NCBI GenBank assembly: GCA_027924585.1
Contig: BSBM01000007.1
Span: 9,887,501 to 9,951,500 of the forward strand
Direction of reading: 5' to 3'
Origin: Larix kaempferi
Lineage: Eukaryota > Streptophyta > Pinopsida > Pinales > Pinaceae
DNA length: 64,000 bases
The position numbers and the translations under genes are program-made. This document shows, piece by piece, positions 34,363 to 46,400 of this stretch (the first letter of the stretch is position 1; every line of letters starts with the position of its first letter). The notes below the pieces were generated by a model that did not search any database, was not told the DNA's origin, and was given only the letters and a program-made list of their open reading frames with translations.

Positions 34363-34965
34363 TGGTTAAATTTTCATAATTTACTTCAATCTGATCTAGG
34401 ATCTTAACTGAGAGAACAACATGTACATCAAATCTACAGCATATCAATCATGGACACAATAATGCAAGCACATAAGAGACACAGAGTTTACTTGGGGAAA
34501 ACCATAAAGGTGAAAAACCCTAATAACTTCCTCAGAGATAGATAGAGCAATGATACAACCAGAATACAAGAGATAGTCTTCTCCTAGCAGCAGAGCCTCC
34601 TCCTCCACAAGTGCGCCACTCTCCCAAGTGTGAGTGAGAGAATATAATGTGTAAAATGAGAGAGACACACTCTCTATTTATACATTAACTCGACTTGACC
34701 TTTACTCAACTAGGTCGGCCTCAACTTAACAACTTAACATAATGCTGACTGGGCTGACCCCCACTAGGGTGGTCTAATAACCCTTTGACCCACATGAATT
34801 ATACAGGGCCGACCCCAACAAGGTGGTCTAATAACCCATCAAGTATAAGTTACAACACTTACAATATAAATGACGACACTTCCGTATAGAGGAATAATAA
34901 CATCTCTATAGGAATACAGTATACATATATGTGAAATACATTCTGAAGTTACATATACATCAACA
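34363..34965 (-). repeat. E4 3' LTR (603 bp)
   Basis: Direct repeat of 40564-41209, with two copies of the GGCCGACCCC...GGTGGTCTAATAACCC module. On the minus strand it is preceded by the purine tract AAGAGGGA at 34966-34974. Confidence 0.88.
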
Positions 34966-35219
34966 ATCCCTCTTAACTAGGAGGGTATTTCTCGACATAG
35001 GTCTCCTAGCACAAGTCTTCTTCTTTGGATCATCGTCACTCGATAATCATCATCGAGTCATCGTTATCGTCACTGCTGTTGCTATCTCAATCAATCTCTG
35101 AATCTACTCATCATAGGAAGTTCTACAGAGCCAGTCCTTTTTCATACTGAATGTAAGCCCACCACCTGCAGGTCCTCATCATATGTGCGAACGGTTTGAT
35201 AGAGGTGGCATCTCAGGAC

Positions 35220-35765
35220 TAATTTTATGTGCAGATGCAATACCGGAAAGAGTATCCCAGGAACATTTATGTGCCTAAGCATGACCGGAAAGATCTCCCA
35301 GGATTGATTACATGCATCTCCTCCATAATACCTTTAAAGAGCATCCCAGGAACATTTATGTGCCATAGCACGGCCGGCAAGATGTGTAAAGAGCATCCCA
35401 GGACTTATTACGAGCACACAGCTCAACCTCTCAGATCTCCAGGACTGATTACATATGGATAGACAAAACCTTTAAAGAGCATCCCAGGAACATTTATGTG
35501 CCACAACATGATCGACAAGATCTCTAAAGAGCATCCTAGGACTAATTACGAGCACACAGCTCAACCTCTCAGATCTCCAGGACTGATTACATGTCTCTGT
35601 AGTAATAACTCATCCCAGGACTGATTACGAGCACACAGCTCAACCTATTGGATATCTGAGGACTGATTACATACTACATAGCAATACCAGAAAGAGTACC
35701 CCAGGAACATTTATGTGCCATAGCACGATCGGCAAGATCTCCCAGGACTGATTACATGTTATTTG
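35220..35765. repeat. Irregular repeats in E4 3' region: CCCAGGAACATTTATGTGCC / CCCAGGACTGATTACATG
   Basis: CCCAGGAACATTTATGTGCC or a close variant occurs at about 35258, 35345, 35483 and 35700. (C)CCAGGACTGATTAC(A/G) variants alternate with it at least seven times. Spacing is uneven, as if units of about 140 bp had been shuffled. No coding potential. Confidence 0.75.
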
Positions 35766-35799
35766 AACAACCTACCACATATCATCTCTGACCTCCAAG

Positions 35800-36340
35800 T
35801 ATCAACCCGATACTCATGATCCAACGGATCATCATCGCACGAGGCATCATCCTGATGCCCATGATCATACTTATCATCATCACTTGTACCATCCTAGTAC
35901 ATATCATCTGGAGCAACGTCCTGAAGCTCATCATCATGATCAACCTGATCATACAATGCATCCACCTGATGCACACCAAGTATCTACCTGATCATACAGT
36001 GTATCCTCCTGATACAAATACAAATACATGATACATATCAACATACATGATCTACCTGATCATACAATGTATCCACTTGATACATATACAGATACATGGT
36101 CCAAGCATCCAACATGATGCATATACAAATACATACAAATGATCCAACCGATCATATCTAGCATCCAACATGATGCGTACATACATATACATATAAATGA
36201 TCCAACTGATCATATCCAGCATCATCCTGATGCATATACAGAGCAGTAACTGGAGCATCCTCCTGATGCTTATCATCCATGATCCTCCTGATCATCATAG
36301 CATCGTCCTCTTCAGATCATCTCATCGTCCACGAAGCACA
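35800..36340. repeat. GATCAT / TGATGCATATAC-rich tract in E4 3' region
   Basis: Dense short repeats such as GATCCAAC(C/T)GATCATAT, CATCCTGATGCATATACA and CCTGATCATACA(A/G)TGTATCC, many of them palindromic. The Met/Ile-rich frames on both strands are artefacts. Confidence 0.7.
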
Positions 36341-36374
36341 ACCCAGATGCACATCATCCAGTACTTATACCACC

Positions 36375-36565
36375 GACATGGGAGAACACATCTACCACCA
36401 TTCGGGGAAGGATCCAGCCCTTACTTTTTCACCATGGGAGAACACATCTACCATCATGTGAAAAATGGCTTCAGATCTTACATCTACACCATGGGAGAAC
36501 ACATCTACCACCATGTGAGAATGGCTTAGCAATTACATCATGACCATGGGAGAACACATCAACCA
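36375..36565. repeat. CCATGGGAGAACACATC repeat, four copies
   Basis: The word ATGGGAGAACACATC recurs at about 36378, 36434, 36491 and 36546, so the period is 55-57 bp. Confidence 0.8.
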
Positions 36566-36775
36566 TGTCAGAAAAGCTTATGTGCATCTGCATCTTCCGG
36601 ACTCATCACTTCCCTTTGGAATGAACCTCGATCTGAAGTGCACCAAGCCTCTCTCTGAAGTACTCAAACTGCACTCTGGCCAATGGCTTGGTCAATACAT
36701 CTACAACCTACTCATCTGTTGCAACATACTCTGCTTCGGCTGTACTCAGTGCTACGCATGACTGCTCCTGCTAAA

Positions 36776-37700
36776 CTAGGAGATCACACCTGATCCTATA
36801 TTGAAGCAGCACCCAGGAGTGCTCTTCTTATCTGTAGCACTACATGCCCAATCTGAATCAACATAACCCTGCAGGTTAAAATTTTTATTCGCATCATACT
36901 TGAGCCCATAGTCAACCGTACCCTTTAGGTACCTCAGAATATGATTTATAGCAACCAAGTGAACACTCCTCGGATATGTCAGGAACTAGCTCAATGTGTT
37001 CACCACAAAGCAAATATTTGGTCTCGTGTTCGTTAGGTACATCAAGGACCCAATCATCTGATGATACATAGTGACATCAACTAGTTCAGATGAAGCATCA
37101 CACAGAAGCTTCAGGTTCAATGCCATAGGTGTGGCCATAGCCTTGCAGTCCATCATCCCAAACCTCTTCAGCATCTCTATTGCATACTTCCCTTGTCCAA
37201 GGAAGATTCCATCTACACTCTGCCACACCTCCATGCCAAATACAAATAGTGCATCATCCCCAAGTTCTTCATCTCTAACTTGGCAGCAAGCTTCCGCTGC
37301 GTGTTTGCAATCAATCTATCCTCACCTGTAACCAACAGGTCATACAATAGTAGTATCATTGGATTGCCTTCCTCAACCTTGTAGTAAAGGTTGGAATCTG
37401 CTTTACTCTTGCTAAATCCCAAATTGGATAGAAATCTGTCTACCATATCAAGTTCTGCACATATATGACTCCTTGTCATGTGTCTCTGAACTAAGTGGCT
37501 TCTCCACATACACTTCTTCTTCAACTACACCATTCAACAAGGCTGTCTTGAAATCCATCTGGTGTATCTTCTATTTCATCACTTTTATATGCTGCCATCT
37601 GTAGCATGCTTGATTTGATAGTTCGATTTGGAAGTCACAACAGACTTCCCTTCAGCTCTTGGGATCGCATCCCAAACATCGTTCTTCATGATCGACGGAT
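36776..37700 (-). pseudogene. E4 copia reverse transcriptase and RNase H fragment
   Basis: From the right: NDVWDAIPRAEGKSVVTSK and IKHATDGSI (RT start), a gap, then QMDFKTALLNGVVEEEVYVEKPL (motif A region). Next is FSKSKADSNLYYKVEEGNPMILLLYDLLVTG, where the usual YVDDLL is shortened to YDLL and the catalytic Asp pair is lost. LEMKNLGMMHYLY, QGKYAIEMLKRFGMMDCKAMATPM and MYHQMIGSLMYLTNTRPNICF follow. It ends HILRYLKGTVDYGLKYD and GYVDSDWACSATDKKSTPG in the RNase H. Several frameshifts and stops. Confidence 0.88.
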
Positions 37701-37789
37701 CATGGCATTCTTTCCATATTCTGGGAACTTCAATATCTTCAATAGATAATTTTGTTGCTTGAAAAAATGTTGTAGTCCTTCTTTTGTAG

Positions 37790-40546
37790 GTGATGGTATA
37801 TGATCTTTCCTACACAACAAGTTAAATTGCATGATTAGAAAATATCTCATAGTTTTCAGAACAAATTCTTACACATAAAAAAATATGTCATACAATCATG
37901 CAATTATCTTAGCCAATGCTTCAATACAACATTTATCCATATTCCGTAACTTTCTAGATGCCTTCCAATCTCTACCAGAACATTGTTAAGAGTGTGCACA
38001 ACTCCTAACATGTCATCAAAGAGGTTTCGTTCTAGATAAGTAGCAATGGAATGTTGTACAGTGCCATAGGCCACTTACCCATGTATATTAGTAGTATACT
38101 GTTCATTAATGCAACTATTCTAATATGCATAATACACAACCTAATTCTAGGAACAAAAGCATATACATCATTGAATAACATTATGTAAGAAATGACAATT
38201 CAAATACTTATCTTTTTTTGGTTGCTGGGTGGACTCCATTCTGATGTGGATTGTGAGAAGTGGTCAACTCCCTCTGAATATATCTGCATCCTTGCAGAAA
38301 CTACTGAAGTGTGCTCCTTTGGTTTCTTGCAGGAACAACTGGAGTGTGCTCCCTCTTGAACTTTGCTTCATGGATTACCTGTCCTTGAACTTACATCCAT
38401 CCTTAATAACTATGCATGCTTATTAGTATCCTCATTGTGTTATCCTTGAGGTCTCATACATAACCACACATTTATTAGTATAATCAAAACACAATAATCT
38501 CAAGCATGTATAGTCAAGATCATTTCAAACATAGATAATAAACATTAGTATTCAAGGTTTCAAGGAAGTCTTCTTTTACTCATACATATTCTTATTTGAT
38601 CATAGGACTCTTCTGGTTAGTTGAATCATCAATCAAGATAAGAGATATAATATGCATAAAACCCATGATTATTCAAACCTATACCTTCATGATTCTTCTG
38701 GTTAGTCATATCATCAATTATGGTAAGAAACATAATATGCATACAACCATGATTATTCAAACCTATGACTTCATGAATAATCATTATCAACAACACAACA
38801 GTATAAGATCCTAACACAAGATAGGATTCTAGCTTGATATACGAAAAACATAGCTAGATTAGCATGCTAGCTAGTTATGTCTAACATACCCGCATAATGT
38901 CTTCTGGTTCTATTCAGTGACTTGTGCTAGTAACCTGCATGTCTCATAGGTTAACCATTGTAGGACCAAGTTATACATACCTCGAAAGTAGATCTTCTAT
39001 GTGATCCATGACAATGGATGAATCTTTGTCTTCATGTCACCATGATCATATGTTCTTGAAGTAGAACATGATTTGTCTTTCTTGGTGTACCTTTTATGTT
39101 AGTGAACAACATAAGCCTCATACAACATCACAATGCAATAAGTATCAAAACCTTAATCAATGAATATCTTCTATTAAGGTGATATGACAAGTCTATTAAT
39201 TAATCAAGATTGCACTGTAATGATATGAAGACAAACATATGATAAACTTAACCATGAAAGATACCTGTAAGCCATACCTGTCAATATTGCTTGTAATCTT
39301 CTTATGGAAGGCCTTAGCCTCATCTCCCTCTGAGACAGGAACTTCTTCACTTATGCAGGTGACCAATCCATCTTCTTCTAGGATTAACCCAATCCACTTG
39401 ATTTGCAAAAAATGGACCTGGAGCTGGATTAGGGTTTGTCAAAGAAAACCCAAAAATTCAAACTTTGAATTTCAAACTTCCGAAAGGATAGAAATATGCA
39501 CCTTGATGAGTTGATCAAGTTGGTATATTCACAATTTGAAAACTGCAAAGTTTCACTCCTCGAAATTGCCTTTTAGATTTCCGGATTCACTAGGAGGACC
39601 TTGAATTAGGGTTTGAGTTTCTCGGAGCTTCACCCAACCAAAATATTTTATTGAAAGCTCTAAGCTTCGATTTTTCTGAGGAGCTTCTAGCCGTGGTCAT
39701 AGATTTCCAAAATTCCAAGTTTTGCAGAAGCCCTAATTTTCCATCTTTCCGATCAAAGTCCCGAACTGGGGTTTGATCAAGCCCAACCTTCTTCCCAACC
39801 AAAAAATATGATCTTGGTCTCTAAAATTCGATTTTGATTAGTAGCATCCAGCCATGGTCTCCAATTAGAGAAATTCCAACTTTCTCCGAAGCCTTAAATT
39901 CTGGAAGCCATGAATGAAGGTGCTCAAAAATAATTCTATTTTGACATAAATATGTACCTGATTGTTTCTGGTGTAACTCTAAACTTTTTGATCCACAGGG
40001 TCTGAAAACCTTTTCTTTGAGATAGCCCATCCTGTTATCTTTCCATCCCAATAGGTCTGACCTCAATTGGAGTTTCTGAGAGCGAGTTATGCTAAGTGTC
40101 GCAACGTGACCTGTTTATGGGATAATACAAGAGAGCAAACTTGTACGGTGTGCCACGTGTCACTGGTTCAACTTCGGCCTCAAAAACATTTATCTGAGAT
40201 AGTACCATCTGTGTACTACCTGTCACTTTTTACGAAATTTCATTTGGAGCTTCCTAGCCCAAGTTAGGACCTTTTTCCCAAGGTCACCTGATTTTGACTC
40301 AGATCTGGAAGAGGCCAAAACCCTATATTGTACAGATCATAGATCATAAAGTACAACGAATTAGAGGTTTTCCTTTGGGCACAAGGTACATGGGGATGTG
40401 ATATTCGACCTGTAAAAGTTTATATCCGCAAACTTCTCCAAAATGGATTTATAGAGAAAGTGCTACGATGACAGGTTTTTGCTATATCAAGCCCTAACAT
40501 CGTAAGTGCAACAAGTGTCATACATGCCATATCATGCCTTCTTTCA
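37790..40546. other. E4 leader and unassigned interior
   Basis: No frame with recognisable motifs. It includes an 85-bp tandem duplication at 38611-38780 (TTCTGGTTAG...) and two diverged copies of a roughly 150-bp leader unit at 39600-39910 (GGGTTTGA, CCCAACCAAAA, TTCGATTTT, AGCC(G/A)TGGTC). That unit is also in E3 near 1575-1680. I infer gag, protease and integrase were deleted or never present. Confidence 0.6.
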
Positions 40547-40563
40547 GGCTAGCTCTGATACCA
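40547..40563 (-). other. E4 primer-binding site, initiator tRNA-Met
   Basis: TGGTATCAGAGCTAGCC on the minus strand, next to the LTR end and identical to the E3 site. Confidence 0.87.
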
Positions 40564-41209
40564 TGTTAATTTTTCAGAATTTACTTCAATGTGAACTAGG
40601 ATCTTAACTGAGAGAACAACATGTAAAACAAATCTACAGCATATCAATCATGGACACAATAATGCAAGCACACAAGAGACACAGAGTTTACTTGGGGAAA
40701 ACCATAAAGGTGAAAAACCCCAATAACTTCCTCAGAGATAGATAGAGCAATGATACAACCAGAATACAAGAGACAGTCTTCTCCTAGCAGTAGAGCCTCC
40801 TCCTCCACAAGTGCACCACTCTCCCAAGTGTGAGTGAGAGAATAGAATGTGTAAAATGAGAGAGACACACTCTCTATTTATACACTAACTTGACTTGACC
40901 TTTACTCAACTAGGTCGACCTCAACTTAACCACTTAACATAATGTTGACTGAGCCGACCCCCACTAGGGTGGTCTAATAACCCTTTGACCCACATGGCCG
41001 ACCACCAATATGGTGGTCTAATAACCCTTTGACCCACATGACTTATACAGGGCCGACCCCAATAAGGTGGTCTAATAACCCATCAAGTATAAGTTACAAC
41101 ACTTACAATATAAATGACGACACCTCCGTATAGAGGAATAATAACATCTCTATAGGAATACAATATACATATATGTGAAATACATTCCGAAGTTACATAT
41201 ACATCAACA
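40564..41209 (-). repeat. E4 5' LTR (646 bp)
   Basis: 43 bp longer than the other LTR owing to a third GGCCGACC...GGTGGTCTAATAACCC module. In that module GACCACC-AATAT-GGTGGTC (41000-41018) is a perfect 7-bp hairpin. Confidence 0.88.
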
Positions 41210-42567
41210 AAAATCACAATCTACCCACCAGCAATGAAATCTTCAGAGTTAGAGTATCAAAATTGGACTAATGATTACCAGAACACACCAAATCACAACC
41301 TCCAACCTATCCTAACAATTGATGTTACAATATCTTTAAAGGTACTAGATGAACATGGCCATATAGATAGATTTATACAAAATATATCTCCTAACAATCA
41401 TGTTATTGAAGAATTTTTTTCTACAAAAACAGGTGAAAGTTCAAAATAGAACATGGATGACTTATGGACAGAAGTACTTCCAGAACATATTGAGAAGGTA
41501 AAAGTCGTGGAAATTCAACCTGGCAAAATAGTCAACATAAATTCCAATTTAGAACCGAATCAAGAAGAGAAATTGATGAAGATACTAGCACAACAAAGTA
41601 AATCATTTGCATGGACATATGCAAATATGAAAGGAATACATCCTGATATCTGCAAACACTACATTTACATCAAAGAAGGTTCTTCTCTCATCAGGAAACC
41701 ACAAAGAAGGTTGAACCCTACACTAAAAGACATAGTCAAAGTGGAATTACAAAAGTTATTAGATGTAGGGTTCATCTATCCAATATATGATAGTGAGTGG
41801 GTCTCACCACTAGTCATAGTGCCCAAAAGGGAGGCAAATGGAGAATTTGTGTGGACTACAGGGAGCTGAATAAAGCAACAAAGAAAGATCATTTTCCACT
41901 TCCATTTATAGACCAAGTGTTGGATACATTATCTGGAAACAAGTACTTTTCATTCTTAGACGGTTTCAGTGGGTACAACCAAATTTTAATACACCCAGCT
42001 AATCAAGATAAGACGACTTTCACATGCCCATGGGGAACTTATGCCTATAGGGTCCTACCCTTTGGTCTATGTAATGCCCCAACAACATTTCAAAGAGCCA
42101 TATTGAGTATATTCTCTAATTGTTTGAATAACAAAATGGAAGTCTTCATGCATGATTTCACACCTTATGGTCAGAGCTTTAACCAAGCATTGAAAAATCT
42201 TGAAATAGTATTAAAGAAATGTATTGAAATGAACTTGTGCCTAAGCAACGACAAATGCAGGATGTTAATGGAAGAAGGAATTGTTCTAGGAAATCATATA
42301 TCACAGAGAGGTATAGAGGTGGATCAAGCGAAAGTCTCAGTAATCAGAACACTGCCCCTACCTGTCAAACAAAGAGATTTGAGAACCTTCCTTGGACAGA
42401 CAGGGTACTACAGAAGGTTTATTGAGAATTATAGCAGATTTGTTGCCCCCATGTTTGCACTTCTCACAAAAGACAATGAGTTCATATGGAAAAGAAACTG
42501 CATGACAACATTTGAAAGTCTTAAGGAAAAAACAATCACAGCACCAATCCTTCAAGGACCCAACTAG
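41210..42567 (+). pseudogene. E5 reverse transcriptase, frameshifted, catalytic motif altered
   Basis: It opens with the displaced protease tail (ITIYPPAMKSSELEY). A stop at 41449 precedes HIEKVKVVEIQPGKIVNIN and the RT N-terminus: IRKPQRRLNP, ELQKLLDVGFIYPIYDSEWVSPLVIVPK. A frameshift near 41830 leads to WRICVDYRELNKATKKDHFPLPF, FLDGFSGYNQI (motif A, Asp kept) and LPFGLCNAPTTFQR. The catalytic YxDD reads FMHDF, so the first Asp of the pair is His. RSFLG-like [18 protein letters not shown] follows. It ends at a TAG (42565) inside the connection to RNase H. Confidence 0.88.
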
Positions 42568-42960
42568 GAAATTCCATTTCACATCCACACAGATGCATTA
42601 GATAAAGCCATCGGATCTATGCTTGGACAAGAACAAGACAAGAAACCCTATGCCATATACTATATAAGAAAAACTTTTGCTGGGGTAGAACTCAACTACA
42701 ATGTCACAGAGAAGAAATTTCTGGCAGTCATACATGCAATCAATAAATTCGGGCATTACATCACAGGATACCAAAGTTTTATCCATACTGACCACTCCGC
42801 GATCAGATATCTTATGAACAAGCCTAATACCAGTGCAAGAATTATTCGATGGATGCTACTTCTACAAGAATTTGACATCACTATAATAGATCAACCAGGA
42901 AAGCATAATGTGGTAGCCAACTTTTTGTCAAGAGTCACACATGGAAAAGATAACGAATTG
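42568..42960 (+). pseudogene. E5 RNase H
   Basis: HIHTDALDKAIGSMLGQEQDKKPYAIYYI carries the first Asp. TEKKFLAVIHAINKF carries the Glu and FIHTDHSAIRYL the second Asp. The last catalytic Asp is replaced by Asn in VVANFLSR, where the family has VADFLSR. It continues in frame into integrase. Confidence 0.82.
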
Positions 42961-43920
42961 GTTCAAGATAACTTCCCTAATGAGCACCTTTTTTCCATAT
43001 CAATAAAAAGCCCATGGTTTGCTGACATAGCAAACTACTTAGTATCCGGGAAGTTTCCAGAACATTACAACTATAAAGAAAGGACAAAAGTAATAAGACA
43101 AAGTGCCACGTATACATGGATAGAGGGCATGCTTTTTAAACAAGGACCAGATCAAGTACTTAGAAGGTGCATTAGGGAAGATGAAGTACATGAAATAATG
43201 CATGCCACCCACAATGAACCCTGTGGAGGACACTATGCTGCAAAAAGGACAACCTACAAGATCTTGCAAACAGGGTATTATTGGCCAACACTCCACAAAG
43301 ATGCTTACGAGTATGTGTCCCACTTTGATGATTACCAGAGAATGGGAAAACCAACACAAAATCAAGAAATGCCACTTCATCCACAGATCTCCTTGGAGGC
43401 ATTTGAAAAGTGGGGATTTGATTTTGTTGGCCCATTCAACCCACAGTCCAATCAGAAAAGCTACATCCTCGTATGCACTGATTACCTTACAAAATGGGCA
43501 GAGGTAGCAGCACTGGCTGCTGCAAGTGAAACCAGTGTGGCCAAATTCTTTACTGAGTATATTTTTCACAGGTTTGGAGTGCCATGGGAAGTAGTTTCTG
43601 ATCAAGGCCCACAATTCACATCAAATTTAATTGAGGACCTAATGAAAAGAAACAATGTAAAGCACAGACAGTCATCTTCCTATCACCCTCAAGCAAATAG
43701 TCAAGCTGAGGTAACCAACAGGGAATTAGAGAGAATCTAGACAAAAACTGTCCAACTTCACAAAAGGGATTGGGTTGACAGACTTATTGAGGCAGTCTGG
43801 GCTTACAATACTACATGGAAAACAACTACATGATTCACACCTTATGAACTAGTCTATGGGAAAAAAATCATGTTGCCAATCGAATTTGAAATAAAGACAT
43901 TAAGAATTGCAGCAGAGTTA
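42961..43920 (+). pseudogene. E5 integrase, N-terminal and core parts, cut by the foldback element
   Basis: After a linker comes the finger region HATHNEPCGGHYAAKRTTYKI...GYYWPTL. Its two Cys, expected before QRMGKP, are replaced (VSHFDDYQRMG). The core follows: FEKWGFDFVGPF (Asp), VVSDQGPQF (Asp) and SYHPQANSQAEVTNRELERI (Glu in QAE). A stop at 43738 and another near 43832 interrupt VWAYNTTWKTTT-FTPYELVYGKKIMLPIEFEIKTLRIAAEL. The foldback element begins right after AAEL, and integrase resumes at 46436. Confidence 0.85.
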
Positions 43921-43946
43921 ACCACTTATACTATGAAACGAGAACT
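43921..43946 (+). repeat. Foldback left TIR (26 bp)
   Basis: Perfect inverted match to 46401-46426. It overlaps a second short palindrome GAGAACT-CGACAC-AGTTCTC (about 43940-43959). Confidence 0.93.
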
Positions 43947-45230
43947 CGACACAGTTCTCGTTTTTCTCTCTCCTAATTTTAGTAGCTATTTTTACCTCCG
44001 TTTCAAAAAGGGTTGATGCCAGTATCACACATTTTCATTTTGAGGCATTTTTTTGGGCCTTTGACACATCTTTATTGTAAAGTATTTTTAATTTCTATTT
44101 TCAAGTGTGTTTTTTAGAAATTTAACAAAAAACATACATTTAGAAGCTAGCTATAATGAAAAACACATACATTTTCGAAATTTATCTTTAAAATTTAATC
44201 ATAAATAATATATTTTTATGGAAAAAATAGTAAACAAATCGAGAAAAAAAAAGACATTTAAACCCATTTTTAATAGATTTTTAGTCATTTTGTATAAAAA
44301 TGATACTCTTTCACATTATTTTTCATAATATTTAACCACCTAACCAATTATTATTAAAATTTAAAAAGAAAATATTTAAAAAAATTACATTGCCCCCTTT
44401 TACCCTAACCCTATCCCTACCCCCCCACAAACTATTACAAAAGTTTAAAAAATAATTATAATGCGTCCCTTCTACCCTAGCCCCCTAACAAACTATTAGT
44501 AATTTTTTAAAAAAATTACATTTAAAAAAATAATTACATATCCTACCCTAACCCCTCAACCAACCATTAATAAACATTTAAAAAAACAAAGTACATTTCC
44601 TAATGCCCTAGCCCCCTACATTACCTTCTACCTTAGCCCCCCGAAAATTACATTCCCTAATGCCCTACCCACTACCCCATTACCCCTCACACATCGTTTT
44701 AATTAAAAACAATTTAAAACCCAACTTAAAAAAATTAAAAAATAAAAATAAAAACCTAAACTTAAAAAATAAAAAATAAAACCTAAACTTTACCAAAAAA
44801 AAAAAACAAAACACAAACTCGACTTTACAAATTAAAAAAAAGACTTTATAAAAAATAAATTTAAAAACAAATTTAAAATTTAAAAAAATACTTTAAAAAA
44901 AAAATTAAAAATTAAAAAGAAAACTAAACTTTACAAAAAAAAAAAAAATCAAAAAAAAAAATTAAACAAAACCAAACTTTAAATTTTTTTTAAAAATTAA
45001 ACAAAACAAAAATTAAAAAAAAAAATAAAAATAAAAATACAAAAAAAAAAACAAAGATCGCACCCAAAGAGGTGGGCGCCCAAACACGTTATAAAAAAAA
45101 AAATTAAAGATTAAAAAAAAAACTTTACAAAAAATAAATTAAAAAACAAATTAATAATTAAAAAAACACTTTACAAAAAAAATTAAAAATTAAAATAAAA
45201 AACAAACCTTAAAAAAAAAAAAATCAAAAT
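43947..45230. repeat. Foldback left arm, A-rich
   Basis: From about 44500 it consists of (A)n-TTAAAA-type simple sequence with C-rich patches (CCCTAACCCTATCCCTACCCCCC). No frame. It mirrors 45699-46400 in part. Confidence 0.8.
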
Positions 45231-45698
45231 GGGGGGAGCATTCGCCCCCTTGGGCGCCCAAAGGGCCGCCCCACGGGCGGCAGCTCGATGCCGGGCATCG
45301 AGCTGCCGCCCGTGGGGCGGCCCTTTGGGCGCCCATCGAGCGGATCTCCGCCGCGTGGGCGCCCAAAGGGCCGCCCCACGGGCGGCAGCTCGATGCCGGC
45401 TCGATGCCGGGCATCGAGCTGCCGCCCGTGGGGCGGCCCTTTGGGCGCCCATCGAGCGGAGCTCCGCCGCGTGGGCGCCCAAAGGGCCGCCCGTGGGGCG
45501 GCCCTTTGGGCGCCCATCGAGCGGATCTCTGCCCCCTGGGCACCCAAAGGGCCGCCCGTGGGGCGGCCCTTTGGGCGCCCACGCGGCGGAGCTCCGCTCG
45601 ATGGGCGCCCAAAGGGCCGCCCCACGGGCAGCAGCTCGATGCCCGGCATCGAGCTGCCGCCCGTGGGGCGGCCCTTTGGGCGCCCAGGGGGCGGAGAT
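45231..45698. repeat. GC-rich nested palindrome array: five hairpins with near-palindromic 20-bp spacers
   Basis: Three long hairpins have arms of about 42 bp: TGGGCGCCCAAAGGGCCGCC, then CCACGGGCGGCAGCTCGATG, then CC, each followed by its reverse complement. Two short ones stop at GGGCCGCCC/GTGGGGCGGCCC. Order: long, long, short, short, long. Spacers are TCGAGCGGATCTCCGCCGCG, TCGAGCGGAGCTCCGCCGCG, TCGAGCGGATCTCTGCCCCC and, inverted, CGCGGCGGAGCTCCGCTCGA. The array begins CGCCCCCTTGGGCGCCCA and ends TGGGCGCCCAGGGGGCGGAG, so its borders are inverted copies too. One of the long units has an extra CTCGATGCCGG. The long frames seen here on both strands (MGAHAAELRSMGAQRAAP... types) are by-products of the repeat. 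Confidence 0.93.
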
Positions 45699-46400
45699 TT
45701 TATTTTATGTTTGGTTTTTATTTTAATTTTTAATTTTTTTTGTAAAGTGGTTTTTTTAATTTTTAATTTGTTTTTTAATTTATTTTTTGTAAAGTTTTTT
45801 TTTTTAATTTTTAATTTTGTTTTGTAACTTGTTTTTTTTAATTTTTAATTTATTTTTTGTAAAGTTTTTTTTTTTAATTTTTAATTTGTTTTTTTTGTAA
45901 AGTCTATATTGTTTTTTGTTATTTTTTTTTGGTAAAGTTTAGGTTTTATTTTTCATTTTTTAAGTTTAGGTTTTTGTGAGAAGTGTAATTTTTTTTTAAA
46001 TGTAAATTTTAAAAAAAATTATTAATATGGGGCAAATGAGACAACCCTGACTATTTAAGGTAGGAGGGGCGCATTATAATTTTTTTTTAAACTTTTGTAA
46101 TAGTTTGTTGGGGGTTAGGGTTAGGAATTTATTTGTTGAAAACAGAAAATTTCAATTTAGGTGTTGATTTAAAGCTTTCGTAAACAACAGTATGAGATTT
46201 TTAAGCCATGGCTATATTTTTAACCCAGAGAAAAAAAACGTTGATACTAGTATCAACACTTTTCGATTTGGGGGTTGTTTTTGGTGTTTTTTATGAAAAC
46301 ATGATACTGGCATCAACACTTTTTGATTTGGGGGTTGTTTTCGGTGTTTTTTATGCAAAAATATGAGTTTGTATGGCTAGAGTTCTCGTTCTTAGTATAT
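45699..46400. repeat. Foldback right arm, T-rich, with a 60-bp tandem duplication
   Basis: A 60-bp unit (GATACT(A/G)G(T/C)ATCAACACTT, then TTGATTTGGGGGTTGTTTT-type) occurs at 46243-46302 and 46303-46362. A partial TIR copy AGTTCTCGTTCTTAGTATAT (46381-46400) directly precedes the true TIR. Confidence 0.82.

Larger units (their letters stand above)
34363..41209 (-). mobile_element. E4: degenerate Ty1/copia element inside the E5 protease
   Basis: LTRs lie at 34363-34965 and 40564-41209. A minus-strand initiator tRNA-Met PBS at 40547-40563 gives the orientation. The flanks share AAAA (34359-34362 and 41210-41213), and joining them restores the E5 protease frame. The interior holds only the 5' and 3' parts of RT and part of RNase H (37700-36776). 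No gag, protease or integrase is evident. The 3' region contains three families of short repeats. Confidence 0.85.

Noticed and set aside
35782-36276. Met/Ile-rich frames in E4 as membrane peptides
   Set aside because: Product of GATCAT/ATGAT simple repeats on both strands.
45183-45827. Several long overlapping frames on both strands encoding Ala/Gly/Pro/Arg-rich proteins
   Set aside because: They are open in many frames only because the GC palindromes lack stop codons. The peptides are translations of the repeat and its reverse complement.
46110-46126. GGGTTAGGGTTAGG as interstitial telomere
   Set aside because: Only two repeat units, within a T-rich foldback arm whose mirror copy is degenerate.
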